DNA from: Chitinimonas prasina
GTDB taxonomy: Bacteria > Pseudomonadota > Gammaproteobacteria > Burkholderiales > Chitinimonadaceae
DNA: 64,000 nucleotides
Direction: 5' to 3'
Assembly (NCBI RefSeq): GCF_030160395.1
Contig: NZ_BSOG01000001.1
Location: 214,117-278,116 of the forward strand
Below, one piece after another: positions 9,397 through 18,600 of this stretch. The notes beneath the pieces were generated by a model. That model was given only the letters and a program-made list of their open reading frames with translations. It had not been told where the DNA came from and ran no database searches. Numbering within the stretch: position 1 is the stretch's first letter; every line of letters begins with the position of its first letter. Position numbers and translations under genes: made by a program.

Positions 9397-10154
9397 GCCA
9401 TCCCAGCGACAGCAAACTGATACGCCTGCAGTTCTACGCCACCGCTCCCTACCCTTGCAGCTATCTGAATGAGCGGATGGCACGCTCGCAGGTGGCCATA
9501 CCGGCGGAGCTGATAGATACCCATATCTACAGCCAACTGGTGCGCAACGGTTTTCGGCGCAGCGGGCTGTTCACCTATCGCCCCTGGTGCGACCAGTGTC
9601 GTGCCTGCGTACCGGTACGTCTGCGCAGCAACGAATTCATTGCCGACCGCACGCAACGCCGGATACTTCGGCGCCATGGCGATCTCAGCGTCACCATGCT
9701 ACCGCTGGAGTACCACGACGAGCACTACGCCCTCTACCATCGCTACCAGCTCAGCCGCCACAGCGGCGGGGGCATGGACGAGGACAATCGGGAGCAGTAC
9801 GAAAACTTCATACTGAAGAGCCAGGTGGACAGCTTCCTGGCCGAGTTCCGCCTGGATGGCCAGTTGAAAATGGTGAGCCTGATAGACAAGCTCAATGATG
9901 GCCTCAGCTCGGTCTACACCTTTTTTGAGCCGGACGACCCACAGGCCAGCTACGGCACCTATAACGTGCTGTGGCAGGTCAGCCTGGCGCAGGAACTGGC
10001 CTTGCCGTATGTCTATCTCGGCTACTGGATAGAAGAATGCCGCAAGATGACCTACAAGACCCGCTTCAAGCCCATTGAAGGCTTGCTTGATGGCGCCTGG
10101 CGCCTGCTGACGGATGCGCCACCTCATCCCGACGCCAGCCCCCTGGACGAATGA
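9393..10154 (+). CDS. bpt: Aspartate/glutamate leucyltransferase (Bpt/Ate)
   Basis: A 253-residue arginyltransferase-family protein. The bacterial form adds Leu to proteins with N-terminal Asp or Glu, extending the N-degron range beyond Aat. The N-terminal ATE domain carries the cysteine cluster [16 protein letters not shown] (about residues 55-72). The C-terminal GNAT-like domain contains [20 protein letters not shown]. The start is ATG 9393, overlapping the aat stop (ATGA). The stop overlaps the next gene (10151-10154), so four genes in a row are coupled. Confidence 0.95.
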   Translation: MSHPSDSKLIRLQFYATAPYPCSYLNERMARSQVAIPAELIDTHIYSQLVRNGFRRSGLFTYRPWCDQCRACVPVRLRSNEFIADRTQRRILRRHGDLSVTMLPLEYHDEHYALYHRYQLSRHSGGGMDEDNREQYENFILKSQVDSFLAEFRLDGQLKMVSLIDKLNDGLSSVYTFFEPDDPQASYGTYNVLWQVSLAQELALPYVYLGYWIEECRKMTYKTRFKPIEGLLDGAWRLLTDAPPHPDASPLDE

Positions 10155-11068
10155 ATCACCCCCTGGATGCGGACGCCCGCCCCCACCATGCGCGTCCGGT
10201 CACCCCACTGTTCCGTCTGATGCGCCTCCCCCCACAGCATGCCCGCCCCTTGCACCTTGCACTGGCAGATTGGGCGTCCGGCACGCCGCGACAATGGTGG
10301 CACCTGGAAATCGCCGCCACCCTGCCTGTAACCACGGCCCCACGCTGGGTGCGGCTGCTGGCATGGCTGCTGGCCCGTGGCCAAGGTCGCCGCCTGCTGC
10401 CTTGGCTGGCTGCCATCGGCATGAGCGGCCTGGCGCCGTACAGACTGCCCTACCAGCCCCCCCTGGCCAAGCGGGCAGAGGACGCGGCCCTGCTGGCACT
10501 TTGCCTGCTGTGCACGCTATGGGGGCTGGACAGTCTCAATGCCAGCCGCGAGCTTTTGCTGATCATGCTGGCACTACTGGGTGCGAGCGCCTTTGCCTGG
10601 CAAAGCTGGCGCGAGGCCAGCCGGCTACGCGCCGCCATACAGGCCCAGCATGCCGAAGTAGCCGCAGCACTCACGCCCAGCGAGGCAACCCTGGGCCTGG
10701 CCGGCTTGCTGATTGCCGCCGGCCAGGATTACCCGGCCGCCCAGGCCAACTGCCAGCGCCTGGTCAGCCAGCCCGACAGCATACGTGACGAGGAGCTGCT
10801 GCAACTGGGGCTGGCGTCGCCCGCCCAAGGCTATATAGGCCGGGCCGCGCGGCTGACGGCAGCCGCCTGGCTGCTTGGTGTATCGGCCGTAGCCTGGCCC
10901 TGTTGGCTGACCCAGGCCAGCTGGCAACTGGCGCCAGCCACCCTGGGCGCATTACTGGTGCATTACGTAGCCGGCAGCAGCCGGCCCGGCTGGCTACGGC
11001 GTGGCGTCCACACCCTCATCGCCGGCTTGCTATGCGCCACCATGGCCCGCCTGTACACCATGCTGTAG
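10151..11068 (+). CDS. Membrane protein, possibly a diverged VIT/CCC1-like protein
   Basis: A 305-residue protein with about five hydrophobic segments: two near residues 110-158 ([29 protein letters not shown]) and three in the last 85 residues. Between them is a soluble helical stretch (residues 158-230, [20 protein letters not shown], ending DEELLQLGL). This reminds me of the cytosolic metal-binding domain of VIT1/CCC1 iron/manganese transporters, followed by their last helices. The first 100 residues are soluble and unlike that family. The assignment is weak, but the iron-type operon starts 158 bp downstream. It is coupled to bpt by a 4-bp overlap. Confidence 0.6.
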   Translation: MNHPLDADARPHHARPVTPLFRLMRLPPQHARPLHLALADWASGTPRQWWHLEIAATLPVTTAPRWVRLLAWLLARGQGRRLLPWLAAIGMSGLAPYRLPYQPPLAKRAEDAALLALCLLCTLWGLDSLNASRELLLIMLALLGASAFAWQSWREASRLRAAIQAQHAEVAAALTPSEATLGLAGLLIAAGQDYPAAQANCQRLVSQPDSIRDEELLQLGLASPAQGYIGRAARLTAAAWLLGVSAVAWPCWLTQASWQLAPATLGALLVHYVAGSSRPGWLRRGVHTLIAGLLCATMARLYTML

Positions 11069-11155
11069 GAAAACCAGCCAATCCGACCTCGCACTACCGG
11101 GGGCGCCCACCCGCACCAAAAACCAACAAAGCGTGCTGCGTCAACTGGTAAGGTT

Positions 11156-11174
11156 GATAACAATTCCCATTACC
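11156..11174 (+). promoter_or_regulatory. Fur-box-like site upstream of the imelysin operon
   Basis: GATAACAATTCCCATTACC matches the 19-bp Fur consensus GATAATGATAATCATTATC at 13 positions, with both outer arms well kept. It lies about 50 bp upstream of the start at 11226. Genes of this type are iron-repressed in other bacteria. Confidence 0.6.
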
Positions 11175-11225
11175 GTTAGCATTAGGGTTTCGTATAACGC
11201 CATCCCCTCCAAGAGGAAGCTAGTC

Positions 11226-12374
11226 ATGTCGCTGTTCCGCCCCTGTCTGATCGCCGCCGCCCTGGCCACCAGCTTGTTTGCCCAGGCAGCCGAGCCTGTT
11301 ACGTCCGCTACCGTGGCCAACCACTACGCCACCCTGGTGCACGCTGGTTACGAAGACAGCCTGGCCGGCGCCAAGCAGTTGCAGGCCAGCATCGACGCCT
11401 TTCTGGCCGCCCCTTCGGAGGAAGGCCTGAACAAAGCTCGGCAGAGCTGGTTGGCCGCCCGCGAATGGTATGGTCAGACCGAGGCCTTCCGCTTCTATGG
11501 CGGCCCCATCGATGGCGACAATGGCCCCGAAGGCCAGATCAACGCCTGGCCCATGGACGAAGCCTATGTCGACTACGTCAAGGGTAAGCCCAAGGCTGGC
11601 GTGGTCAACAACCTCAAGGCCAAGCTGAGCCGCGAAGCACTGATAGGCCTTAATGAGAAGGGTGGCGAAGAGAACATCAGCACCGGCTGGCATGCCATCG
11701 AGTTCCTGCTGTGGGGCCAGGATCTGTCCAAGGACGGCCCAGGCGCGCGTCCTTTTACCGACTTTGTGGACGGCAAGGCCCCCAATGCTGATCGCCGCCG
11801 TGCTTACCTGAAGATCGTCAGCGACCTGCTGGTTGACGACCTGGCTAGCGTCAGCCGCGAATGGGCACCCAATGCCGCCAACTTCCGCGCCAAGTTCGTG
11901 GCCGACCCGACCGCCGTGCAAAAGATGCTGACCGGTATCGGCACCCTCTCGCACGGCGAGCTGGCTGGCGAGCGCATGGAAGTGGCACTGGCCTCCAAGG
12001 CGCAGGAAGACGAGCACAGCTGCTTTGCCGATAATACCCACCGCGATGTGGTGACCAACGCCCAAGGCATTCAGAACGTCTGGGAAGGCAGCTACAAGCG
12101 TGCCGATGGTACTGTGCTAGCTGGCCCCTCGCTGCGCGCACTGGTCGCTGCCAAGGATGCCAAGCTGGCTGACAAGACCAGCGCCGACATTGCGGCTTCG
12201 GTCAAGCTCGCGGGCGAGATCAAGGCACCGTTCGATCAGGAGATCGTCGGCAAGAACACCGCCCCAGGTCGGCAGCGCGTTCGCGCAGTGATCGACGCGC
12301 TGCGCAAGCAGGCCAAGGGCATCGTCAGTGCCGCCAAGAGCCTGGGCATCAAGAACCTCAATACCAACGTATAA
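11226..12374 (+). CDS. Imelysin family protein (peptidase M75 / EfeO-like), first copy
   Basis: A 382-residue protein with a signal peptide (cleaved near LFAQAAEP, about residue 20). The start at ATG 11226 follows an AGGAAG ribosome binding site. Imelysin domains occur as paired helical bundles on the cell surface or in the periplasm and are linked to iron uptake. The signature GWHAIEFLLWG (GxHxxE) is present near residue 156-166, with INAWPMDEAYVDY before it. It is the first gene of a four-gene plus-strand group (di-heme oxidoreductase, second imelysin, DUF1513), in the order seen for iron-regulated clusters such as that of Pseudomonas. The Fur-box-like site upstream fits iron repression. 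Confidence 0.9.
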   Translation: MSLFRPCLIAAALATSLFAQAAEPVTSATVANHYATLVHAGYEDSLAGAKQLQASIDAFLAAPSEEGLNKARQSWLAAREWYGQTEAFRFYGGPIDGDNGPEGQINAWPMDEAYVDYVKGKPKAGVVNNLKAKLSREALIGLNEKGGEENISTGWHAIEFLLWGQDLSKDGPGARPFTDFVDGKAPNADRRRAYLKIVSDLLVDDLASVSREWAPNAANFRAKFVADPTAVQKMLTGIGTLSHGELAGERMEVALASKAQEDEHSCFADNTHRDVVTNAQGIQNVWEGSYKRADGTVLAGPSLRALVAAKDAKLADKTSADIAASVKLAGEIKAPFDQEIVGKNTAPGRQRVRAVIDALRKQAKGIVSAAKSLGIKNLNTNV

Positions 12375-12461
12375 TTCCCGTCCCCCTTACCCTGGGGGTC
12401 GCCCACCCTGGGGGCATGACCGCACGGCGGCCATGCCCTCTTTGTCGTTTTCCGGCCCGAT

Positions 12462-13856
12462 ATGAAACTGCTGCTTCCCCTGATACTGACCGGCACTGTG
12501 CTCGCCACCGGTGTGGCCCTGGTTCCGCCCTATAGCCCGGACGAGGCTCTGCCTGGCGGTAAGACCACCACCATCGATGCCGGCCAGAATGCCTTCTCCC
12601 TGCCCGCTGCCAATCTCAATGACCAGCAGCGGACAACCTTTGTCATCGGCAACTCCTTCTTTAAGAAGAACTGGGTAGAGGCGCCCGCGTCCACGACGGC
12701 ACGTGATGGCCTGGGCCCCCATTTCATTGCCCGCTCCTGCGGTGCCTGCCATGCGCTGGACGGCCGCGGCGCCCCGCCCAGCTTCGAGAACGGCTTGCAG
12801 ACCGAACAGCCGCTGGCCCTGCTGATACGCCTGTCCATACCCGGCACAGACGCGCATGGCGGCCCCGTGGGCGAACCGGTCTACGGCGGCCAGTTCAACA
12901 ACGATGCCATCCCCGATGTCAAACCCGAGGGCCAGGTACAGATCCGCTACCAGGAGATCAGCGGCCAGTTTGCCGATGGTGAACGCTACAGCCTGATCAA
13001 GCCCAGCTATCAGCTGACCGAGCTGGCTTATGGCGCCATGCACCCCCAGACCATGCTGTCCCCCCGCATTGCACCGCAGATGATAGGCCTGGGCTTGCTG
13101 GAGGCCATCAAGGAGAGCGATATCCTGGCCAATGCCCAGCGGCAGGCCGCCATGGGTGGCGATATCAAGGGCAGGCCCAACCGGGTCTGGGACGCTTATG
13201 CTGGCAAGATGGTGATAGGCCGGTACGGCTGGAAGGCCAATACCGGCAGCGTGGCGCACCAGAGCGCAGGCGCCTTCCTGGGCGACATCGGCATCACCTC
13301 ACGCCGCTTCCCCCATGAGGAATGCACCAAGGCACAGACCGACTGCCGCAAGGCCCCCAGCGGCGGCAAGCTGGAGATCGCCGATCACCTGATGGAGTCT
13401 GTCATCTTCTACAGCCGTACCCTGGCCGTGCCGGCTGCCCGCCACCAGGACGACCCCAAGGTACGCCGTGGCCGTGAAGTCTTCCACCAGGCCCAATGCG
13501 CCAGCTGCCATGTACCCAGCTACACTACCGGCAGTTTCAAGGCGGTGCCGCAGCTGGGCCAGCAGACCATCTATCCCTATACCGACCTGTTGCTGCACGA
13601 TATGGGCGAGGGGCTGGCCGATGGCCGACCTGACTTTGCCGCCGGCGGCCGCGACTGGAAAACACCACCGCTATGGGGCCTGGGACTGGTGCCGACAGTC
13701 AACAAGCACAGCCGCTACCTGCACGATGGCCGCGCCCGCAACCTGATGGAGGCGGTGCTGTGGCATGGTGGCGAAGCCGAAGGCAGCAAGCAGCACGTAC
13801 TCAAGCTCAGCCGCGCCGATCGCGAGAACTTAACCCGCTTCCTGCAGTCACTGTAG
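12462..13856 (+). CDS. Di-heme oxidoreductase (DHOR) family c-type cytochrome
   Basis: A 464-residue exported protein with an N-terminal hydrophobic signal (residues 1-20). It has two c-type haem motifs: CGACH at residues 93-97 and CASCH at 346-350. The family is annotated as di-heme oxidoreductase or thiol oxidoreductase and resembles bacterial di-haem peroxidases in haem number only. Other family-like stretches are LGPHFIARSCGACHALDGRG and LGLVPTVNKHSRYLHDGRAR. It always travels with imelysin proteins, so a periplasmic redox step on iron (for example Fe(II)/Fe(III) handling) is a reasonable inference, not shown here. Confidence 0.9.
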   Translation: MKLLLPLILTGTVLATGVALVPPYSPDEALPGGKTTTIDAGQNAFSLPAANLNDQQRTTFVIGNSFFKKNWVEAPASTTARDGLGPHFIARSCGACHALDGRGAPPSFENGLQTEQPLALLIRLSIPGTDAHGGPVGEPVYGGQFNNDAIPDVKPEGQVQIRYQEISGQFADGERYSLIKPSYQLTELAYGAMHPQTMLSPRIAPQMIGLGLLEAIKESDILANAQRQAAMGGDIKGRPNRVWDAYAGKMVIGRYGWKANTGSVAHQSAGAFLGDIGITSRRFPHEECTKAQTDCRKAPSGGKLEIADHLMESVIFYSRTLAVPAARHQDDPKVRRGREVFHQAQCASCHVPSYTTGSFKAVPQLGQQTIYPYTDLLLHDMGEGLADGRPDFAAGGRDWKTPPLWGLGLVPTVNKHSRYLHDGRARNLMEAVLWHGGEAEGSKQHVLKLSRADRENLTRFLQSL

Positions 13857-13929
13857 CTTTTCAAGGGCGGCGCGTACCCCGCGCCTGCTCTGCCAATACC
13901 TTGCTTCACCCTTACCAGGAATACCGCGC

Positions 13930-14964
13930 ATGTTGCTACGCCCCGCCCTGATTGCCTTCGCCTGCGGCTCGCTGCTCAACGTCCATGCCGAGGGGCTGGA
14001 TGCCACTGCAGTGGTGAAGGGGTGGCAAAGCCAGCAGTTGGGCCGGGTACAGACGCTGCAAGCCAGCAGCCTGGTGCTGAAAGACAGCGTGGATGCACTG
14101 TGCAAGCGCCTGGGCAACAGCGAGATACGGGCCGCCCGCCAGGCCTGGCTGCAAACCTATGTGGCCTGGCGTGCCGTGGAGGCGCTGCCCATGGGGCCGG
14201 CTCTGAGCCGCCGTACCGCCTGGCAGATAGACGCCTGGCCGGTAAAGCCGCAGAAGGTGGAAGAAGCCGTGCGGCTGGTGGAACGCGATGCCCCCATCGC
14301 CGATAGTGTCGGCGCTAATGCACAGGGCCTGCCTGCGCTGGAATACCTGCTGTGGGGTGATGACCGGGCCAGCGCGCAGCTGGGCCGCCTGCATTTCCGC
14401 CAACGTTGCCAGTACGCCCAGGCACTGGCGGCCGATGTCGCAACCGAGGCCCAGTCCTTGCAGCAGGACTGGCAAGGCTATAGCAGTACTGCGCTGGATG
14501 CCGACGCAGGCCGCCAGGCCTTTGAGGAGGCCGTCAACCTGATCGCCGGCAGCGTGGAAGCACTGCGTGACAAGAAGGTTGGCCGCCTGGGCAGCCCCAA
14601 GCTGACCCAGAAACCCACCCGGCAGATTTTCGATGCCTGGCGCAGTCACGGCACCCATGCCGGCATGGCCGCCACGCTCAATGCGCTGGAACAGCTGTTC
14701 CTTGATAATCGCCAGGCACCCAGCTTCGTCGACCGGCTGGCAGTAGAAAAACCCCTGCTGGCCCAGCACCTGCGCGAAGAATTTGCTATCGCCCGCGAAC
14801 ACCTGGCCAAGCTGCCTGCCGATATGGCCGCCAGCGCAGCCGCCAAGCCAGCCAGTGTCCAGCCCTTTCTCGATAGCATCAAGAAACTGCAAGGCATCAT
14901 CGAATTGCAGGTGGCTGACGCGGTAGGCGTGACCATAGGCTTCAAGGACAGCGACGGTGACTAG
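13930..14964 (+). CDS. Imelysin family protein, second copy
   Basis: A 344-residue protein with a signal peptide (residues 1-20, ending NVHAEG). It is a diverged paralogue of the imelysin at 11226-12374. The motif that reads GWHAIEFLLWG in the first copy reads GLPALEYLLWG here, so the His of GxHxxE is lost and the Glu kept. An RQAWLQTYVAWRAVEAL helix and the IDAWPVKPQKVEEAV segment match the family. Keeping two unlike copies around a DHOR cytochrome suggests they have different roles, for example one metal binding and one structural. It lies 73 bp after the DHOR gene, with no terminator between them. Confidence 0.88.
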   Translation: MLLRPALIAFACGSLLNVHAEGLDATAVVKGWQSQQLGRVQTLQASSLVLKDSVDALCKRLGNSEIRAARQAWLQTYVAWRAVEALPMGPALSRRTAWQIDAWPVKPQKVEEAVRLVERDAPIADSVGANAQGLPALEYLLWGDDRASAQLGRLHFRQRCQYAQALAADVATEAQSLQQDWQGYSSTALDADAGRQAFEEAVNLIAGSVEALRDKKVGRLGSPKLTQKPTRQIFDAWRSHGTHAGMAATLNALEQLFLDNRQAPSFVDRLAVEKPLLAQHLREEFAIAREHLAKLPADMAASAAAKPASVQPFLDSIKKLQGIIELQVADAVGVTIGFKDSDGD

Positions 14965-15064
14965 CCGCTTGCACCCACTGCGCGGCGCACCTGCAAGCCA
15001 TGCTTGAGCCCTATCGCGACAATCCCGGCTTGCCGGCGCTTGCCATGCCCCCAAGGCAACCAAC

Positions 15065-16111
15065 ATGCGCATAAGCCGCCGCCAGCTACTCGGCGCTGGC
15101 CTGACGCTTGCCACCCTGCCCCTGCTGGCGGCCGGCCGGCAACGCCAGCCCATTGTGCTGTCCGCCGGCTGGGATGGCGATGAGCAATGGTGCGCCGGTA
15201 CCCTGGAGCGTGCCAGTGCCCCGTTGCCGGCACGCGGCCATGTACTGGTGCCCGACCCGCAGCGTTATGGCGAAGCGATTGTGGTAGCCCGCCGGCCTGG
15301 CTACTACCTGGCACGGATAGACTGGCGCCGTGGCAAGCTGCTTAAGCAGTTTGCACTGGAAGATGAACGCAACCTGGTGGGCCATGCCGTCTTCAGCCAG
15401 GACGGGCGGTATCTGATCACCGCCGAGACCGACGAGAACACTGGCGCCGGCCGCTTGGCGATCCGGGATGCCCGCAGCTTCAAACGCCTGGAAGACCGGC
15501 CCAGCCATGGTGTCGGCCCGCATGAAATCCTCTGGCTGAACTCACATACCCTGGTGGTAGCCAACGGCGGCATACTCACCCTGCCCGAGACGGGACGCTA
15601 CAAGCGCAATATCGACCGCATGGATCCCTCGCTGGTGCTGATAGACAGCCGCGATGGCGGACTGCTGCAAGAGTACCGGCTACCCGACAGCAAGCTCTCG
15701 ATCCGCCACCTGGCCGTAACGGCCGATGGCACGGTGGGCACGGCGCTGCAGAACGAGGGCAGCAATAGCTCCCCCATGCTGGCCATCCTGCGCGATGGCC
15801 AGTTTGCCTATGCCAGCACGCCGCCCGAACTGGCTCAGGCCATGCGCGGCTACGCCGCCAGCCTGGCTGCCCTGGGCAATCGCTTCCTCATGCCTTGCCC
15901 CACGGGCAACCTGCTGACCGAATGGAGCAGCGAAGGCCAGGCCACGGCCCAGCTGAGCCTGCCCAGGGTGTTCGGCGCGGCCGCCCTACCTGACCGCTGG
16001 CTGGCAAGTGGCGAGCAGGGCGAGCTCTGGCAGCTTGTTCCGGGCAAACTGACGGTACAGGCCAGCCAGCGCTACCCCCACCACTGGGACAACCATCTGA
16101 CGGTGGTGTAG
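15065..16111 (+). CDS. DUF1513 family exported protein, beta-propeller-like
   Basis: A 348-residue protein with a twin-arginine-like signal (SRRQLLGAG, residues 4-12), so it is probably folded before export to the periplasm. The DUF1513 domain covers the rest; repeated short beta-type motifs (GHAVFSQDGRYLITAETDEN, IRHLAVTADGTVGTALQNEG) suggest a WD/YVTN-like propeller. In other genomes DUF1513 is the last gene of the imelysin/DHOR cluster, as here. Its biochemical role is unknown. A 100-bp gap separates it from the second imelysin gene, and I see no terminator there. Confidence 0.85.
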   Translation: MRISRRQLLGAGLTLATLPLLAAGRQRQPIVLSAGWDGDEQWCAGTLERASAPLPARGHVLVPDPQRYGEAIVVARRPGYYLARIDWRRGKLLKQFALEDERNLVGHAVFSQDGRYLITAETDENTGAGRLAIRDARSFKRLEDRPSHGVGPHEILWLNSHTLVVANGGILTLPETGRYKRNIDRMDPSLVLIDSRDGGLLQEYRLPDSKLSIRHLAVTADGTVGTALQNEGSNSSPMLAILRDGQFAYASTPPELAQAMRGYAASLAALGNRFLMPCPTGNLLTEWSSEGQATAQLSLPRVFGAAALPDRWLASGEQGELWQLVPGKLTVQASQRYPHHWDNHLTVV

Positions 16112-16122
16112 CGCGGCGCGGG

Positions 16123-16590
16123 CTAGACATCCAGCGCCTGTCCCTGAAACAGCACCCGCTTGAATGGCCAGTGGCTGGCCAACCAGGATCGCAGCACCGT
16201 CTCCATATGCCCCTCCAGGCCACTGGCCAGCTCGCTCTGGCGGCCCCAGAACCAGACCTCGGCCTCTATGCCAGGCGCCCCACCATAGGGTGGATCCACG
16301 TACACACAGCCCAGCAAGCGGCTGTCGTCCAGACTCATCACCGCATAGTCGAATGAGGACCGCAGCACGAACTCATGCTGGTGCCAGCCCAGGTGCACCA
16401 GGTTCTGCTCCAGCGTCCAGTCATCACTGGGCCAGCCCCAGATATCGCCAAAGCGGGCGCGCAGATGGTCACGGCTGCTCATTACCGCATCGAAATCCTT
16501 CACCACATCGTTGATATTGATGCTGCGCATCTTCCAGCGCTCGGTGACCAGCGTTGCCGGCACCACAAACTCAAGTGGCAGAAAAGCCAT
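16123..16590 (-). CDS. GNAT family N-acetyltransferase-like protein
   Basis: A 155-residue protein starting at the ATG at 16590 after an AAGGAA site. The opening (FLPLEFVVPATLVTERWKMR) and DVVKDFDAVMSS match a GNAT-like family common in proteobacteria. The usual acetyl-CoA R/QxxGxG/A loop is not obvious, as the central part reads SRLLGCVYVDPPYGGAPGIE. It may thus be a degenerate or specialised member. It converges on the DUF1513 gene with only 11 bp between the stops. The substrate is unknown. Confidence 0.7.
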   Translation of the reverse strand: MAFLPLEFVVPATLVTERWKMRSININDVVKDFDAVMSSRDHLRARFGDIWGWPSDDWTLEQNLVHLGWHQHEFVLRSSFDYAVMSLDDSRLLGCVYVDPPYGGAPGIEAEVWFWGRQSELASGLEGHMETVLRSWLASHWPFKRVLFQGQALDV

Positions 16591-16709
16591 ACCTGTTTCC
16601 TTGTCTTGCCCCCTGCAGCCTCTCTGTAGGGTCGGCAGACACAGCCTAGGCGGCAAGTCGGCCAGCATCACTTATTATCAAGACATTGAATAGATCATTA
16701 GAAAAACTG

Positions 16710-17618
16710 ATGAACCTCGATAGACAGCAGCTGGAAGCGTTTGCTTGCATACTCGATGAAGGCGGCTTCGAGCGCGCAGCCCAGCACCTCCACCTATCAC
16801 AAAGCGCCATCTCGCAGCGCCTGCGCACCTTGGAGCAAACTCTGGGCTGCGCCCTGCTGATACGCACATCGCCGCCACAGCCCACGGCGGCCGGCCATAC
16901 CCTGCTGCGGCACATACGCCAGCTACGGCTGATGGAGGCGGCCGTGGCCGATCAGCTACGTCCGGCGCCGGGCCGCAATATCAGCCTCAGCGTGGCGGTG
17001 AACGCCGACAGCCTGGCCACCTGGTTCCTGCCTGGCGTACAGCCAGCGTGCGCGCGCCAAGGCCTGCTGCTGGAGGTGATGCTCGATGACGAAAACTACA
17101 CACACAGCTGGCTGCAGCGCGGTGAAGTCAGCGGCTGCATCACGGCCCTGGCCACACCGCTGGCCGGGGGCGTGGCAGAACCCCTGGGCATGATGGAGTA
17201 TGCCTGCGTGGCCACCCGCAGCTTTGCCGCGCAATGGTTCCCCCACGGCTTGCAGGGCCTGTGCTGGCAGCAGGCCCCCGCCATCTGTTTTAATCGCAAG
17301 GACAGCCTGCACGCCCATTTTATCGAGCAGCATTTTGGCGTACTGGCGGCCCAGTTTCCGCGCCATCTGCTACCCTCGCCAGAGGCTTTCCTGTCTGCCA
17401 TACGGCTGGGGCTGGGCTATGGCTTTGTGCCGGTAATGCAGTTGCCAAACCTGGCCCATGAGGCCGAGCTGGTCGAACTCACCCCCACGCAGCGCCAACG
17501 GGTGATGCTGTACTGGCAGCATTGGAGACTGGAACCCGAAGCCGCACAGCGGCTGAGCCAGGCCGTCATGGCGGCAGGGCAGCAAGTCCTTGTTCAACTC
17601 CCCCACACCACGCACTGA
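16710..17618 (+). CDS. argP: LysR family regulator ArgP
   Basis: A 302-residue regulator starting at ATG 16710 (a TTG at 16686 is also in frame). The N-terminal winged helix-turn-helix (about residues 1-60) reads FERAAQHLHLSQSAISQRLR, typical of LysR proteins. The C-terminal effector domain carries ArgP-like stretches: CFNRKDSLHAHFIEQHFG and YGFVPVMQLPN. ArgP/LysG senses arginine and lysine and activates amino-acid export and DNA replication genes in other species. The next gene, a CDF exporter, starts 3 bp after the stop and is probably co-transcribed. Confidence 0.88.
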   Translation: MNLDRQQLEAFACILDEGGFERAAQHLHLSQSAISQRLRTLEQTLGCALLIRTSPPQPTAAGHTLLRHIRQLRLMEAAVADQLRPAPGRNISLSVAVNADSLATWFLPGVQPACARQGLLLEVMLDDENYTHSWLQRGEVSGCITALATPLAGGVAEPLGMMEYACVATRSFAAQWFPHGLQGLCWQQAPAICFNRKDSLHAHFIEQHFGVLAAQFPRHLLPSPEAFLSAIRLGLGYGFVPVMQLPNLAHEAELVELTPTQRQRVMLYWQHWRLEPEAAQRLSQAVMAAGQQVLVQLPHTTH

Positions 17619-17620
17619 TC

Positions 17621-18514
17621 ATGTCCAGCCCGCACCCCGCACCATCCGGCCTGCAACCCCGCCACCTGGCCATGCTCTCCATCGCGGCGGCCTGCCTTAC
17701 TCTTGGGCTGAAATTCTGGGCCTACCATCTGACCGGCTCGGTCGGCCTGTACTCCGATGCCATGGAGTCTTTCGTCAACCTGGCCGCCGCTATCGCAGCG
17801 CTGGTGGCGCTGACCATCGCCGCCCAGCCGGCCGACCCAGGCCACCCTTTCGGGCATGAAAAAGCCGAATACTTTGCCAGCGGTCTGGAAGGTGGTTTGA
17901 TCTTCGTCGCCGCCTTGGCCATCGCTTACGAAGCCGTGCAGCGGCTGCTGCATCCCGCGCCAGTGGCACAACTGGGCATGGGCATGCTGATTTCGCTGGT
18001 GGCCAGCGCCATCAATGGTGGGCTGGCTTGGCTGATGCTGGGCTACGCACGCAAGCACGACAGCATCGTGCTTGAAGCCGATGCCAAGCACCTACTGACT
18101 GATGTCTGGACCTCGGCCGGCGTGGTAGCTGCGCTTTGCCTGCTGCTGGTGCTGCCGCCGAGCTGGTGGTGGCTGGACCCCCTGATCGCCATCGTGGTGG
18201 CCGCCAACATTGTCCGCACCGGCGCCGACCTGCTGCGCCGATCGGCCGACGGCCTGATGGACGCAGCCCTGCCCGCTGAAGAGCAGGGCAGTATCTGCCG
18301 GATACTGGAGCAGCAACTCGCCCCTGGACTGCGTTACACCGGCCTGCGCACCCGCAAGGCAGGCAATCGGCGCTTTGTCGAATTCAAGCTGCTGGTCGCC
18401 CCCGCAATGACCGTGGCCGATAGCCATGCGCTCTGCGACACCCTGGAGGCGGCCATCATGGCTGAGCTGAACCGCTGCCAGGTCACCATACATGTGGAAC
18501 CACTGACCTCCTGA
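17621..18514 (+). CDS. Cation diffusion facilitator family metal exporter
   Basis: A 297-residue inner-membrane protein with about six helices (residues 15-210) and a cytoplasmic C-terminal domain (about 215-297). The family metal sites are visible: the YSDAMESFVN motif in helix II and LTDVWTSAGVV in helix V, with the cytosolic GHPFGHEKAEYFASG signature between them. It exports Zn(II), Fe(II) or similar ions by proton antiport. The DAMES variant of helix II (D, then E/S) is not the plain zinc HxxxD form, so metal choice is open. It is translationally close to argP, and a strong terminator follows. Confidence 0.93.
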   Translation: MSSPHPAPSGLQPRHLAMLSIAAACLTLGLKFWAYHLTGSVGLYSDAMESFVNLAAAIAALVALTIAAQPADPGHPFGHEKAEYFASGLEGGLIFVAALAIAYEAVQRLLHPAPVAQLGMGMLISLVASAINGGLAWLMLGYARKHDSIVLEADAKHLLTDVWTSAGVVAALCLLLVLPPSWWWLDPLIAIVVAANIVRTGADLLRRSADGLMDAALPAEEQGSICRILEQQLAPGLRYTGLRTRKAGNRRFVEFKLLVAPAMTVADSHALCDTLEAAIMAELNRCQVTIHVEPLTS

Positions 18515-18538
18515 TCCCCCCGCTGGGCCACTGGACGC

Positions 18539-18568
18539 AAAAAGGCCGGTCTCATCACCGGCCTTTTT
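18539..18568 (+). terminator. Rho-independent terminator, bidirectional
   Basis: A stem GGCCGGT / ACCGGCC with a 6-base loop, flanked by five A and five T. It sits between the convergent CDF exporter and phoX genes and can end both transcripts. Confidence 0.92.
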
Positions 18569-18600
18569 GTCCGTGCCGTTCTGTCGGCGGGTTACGCAAG

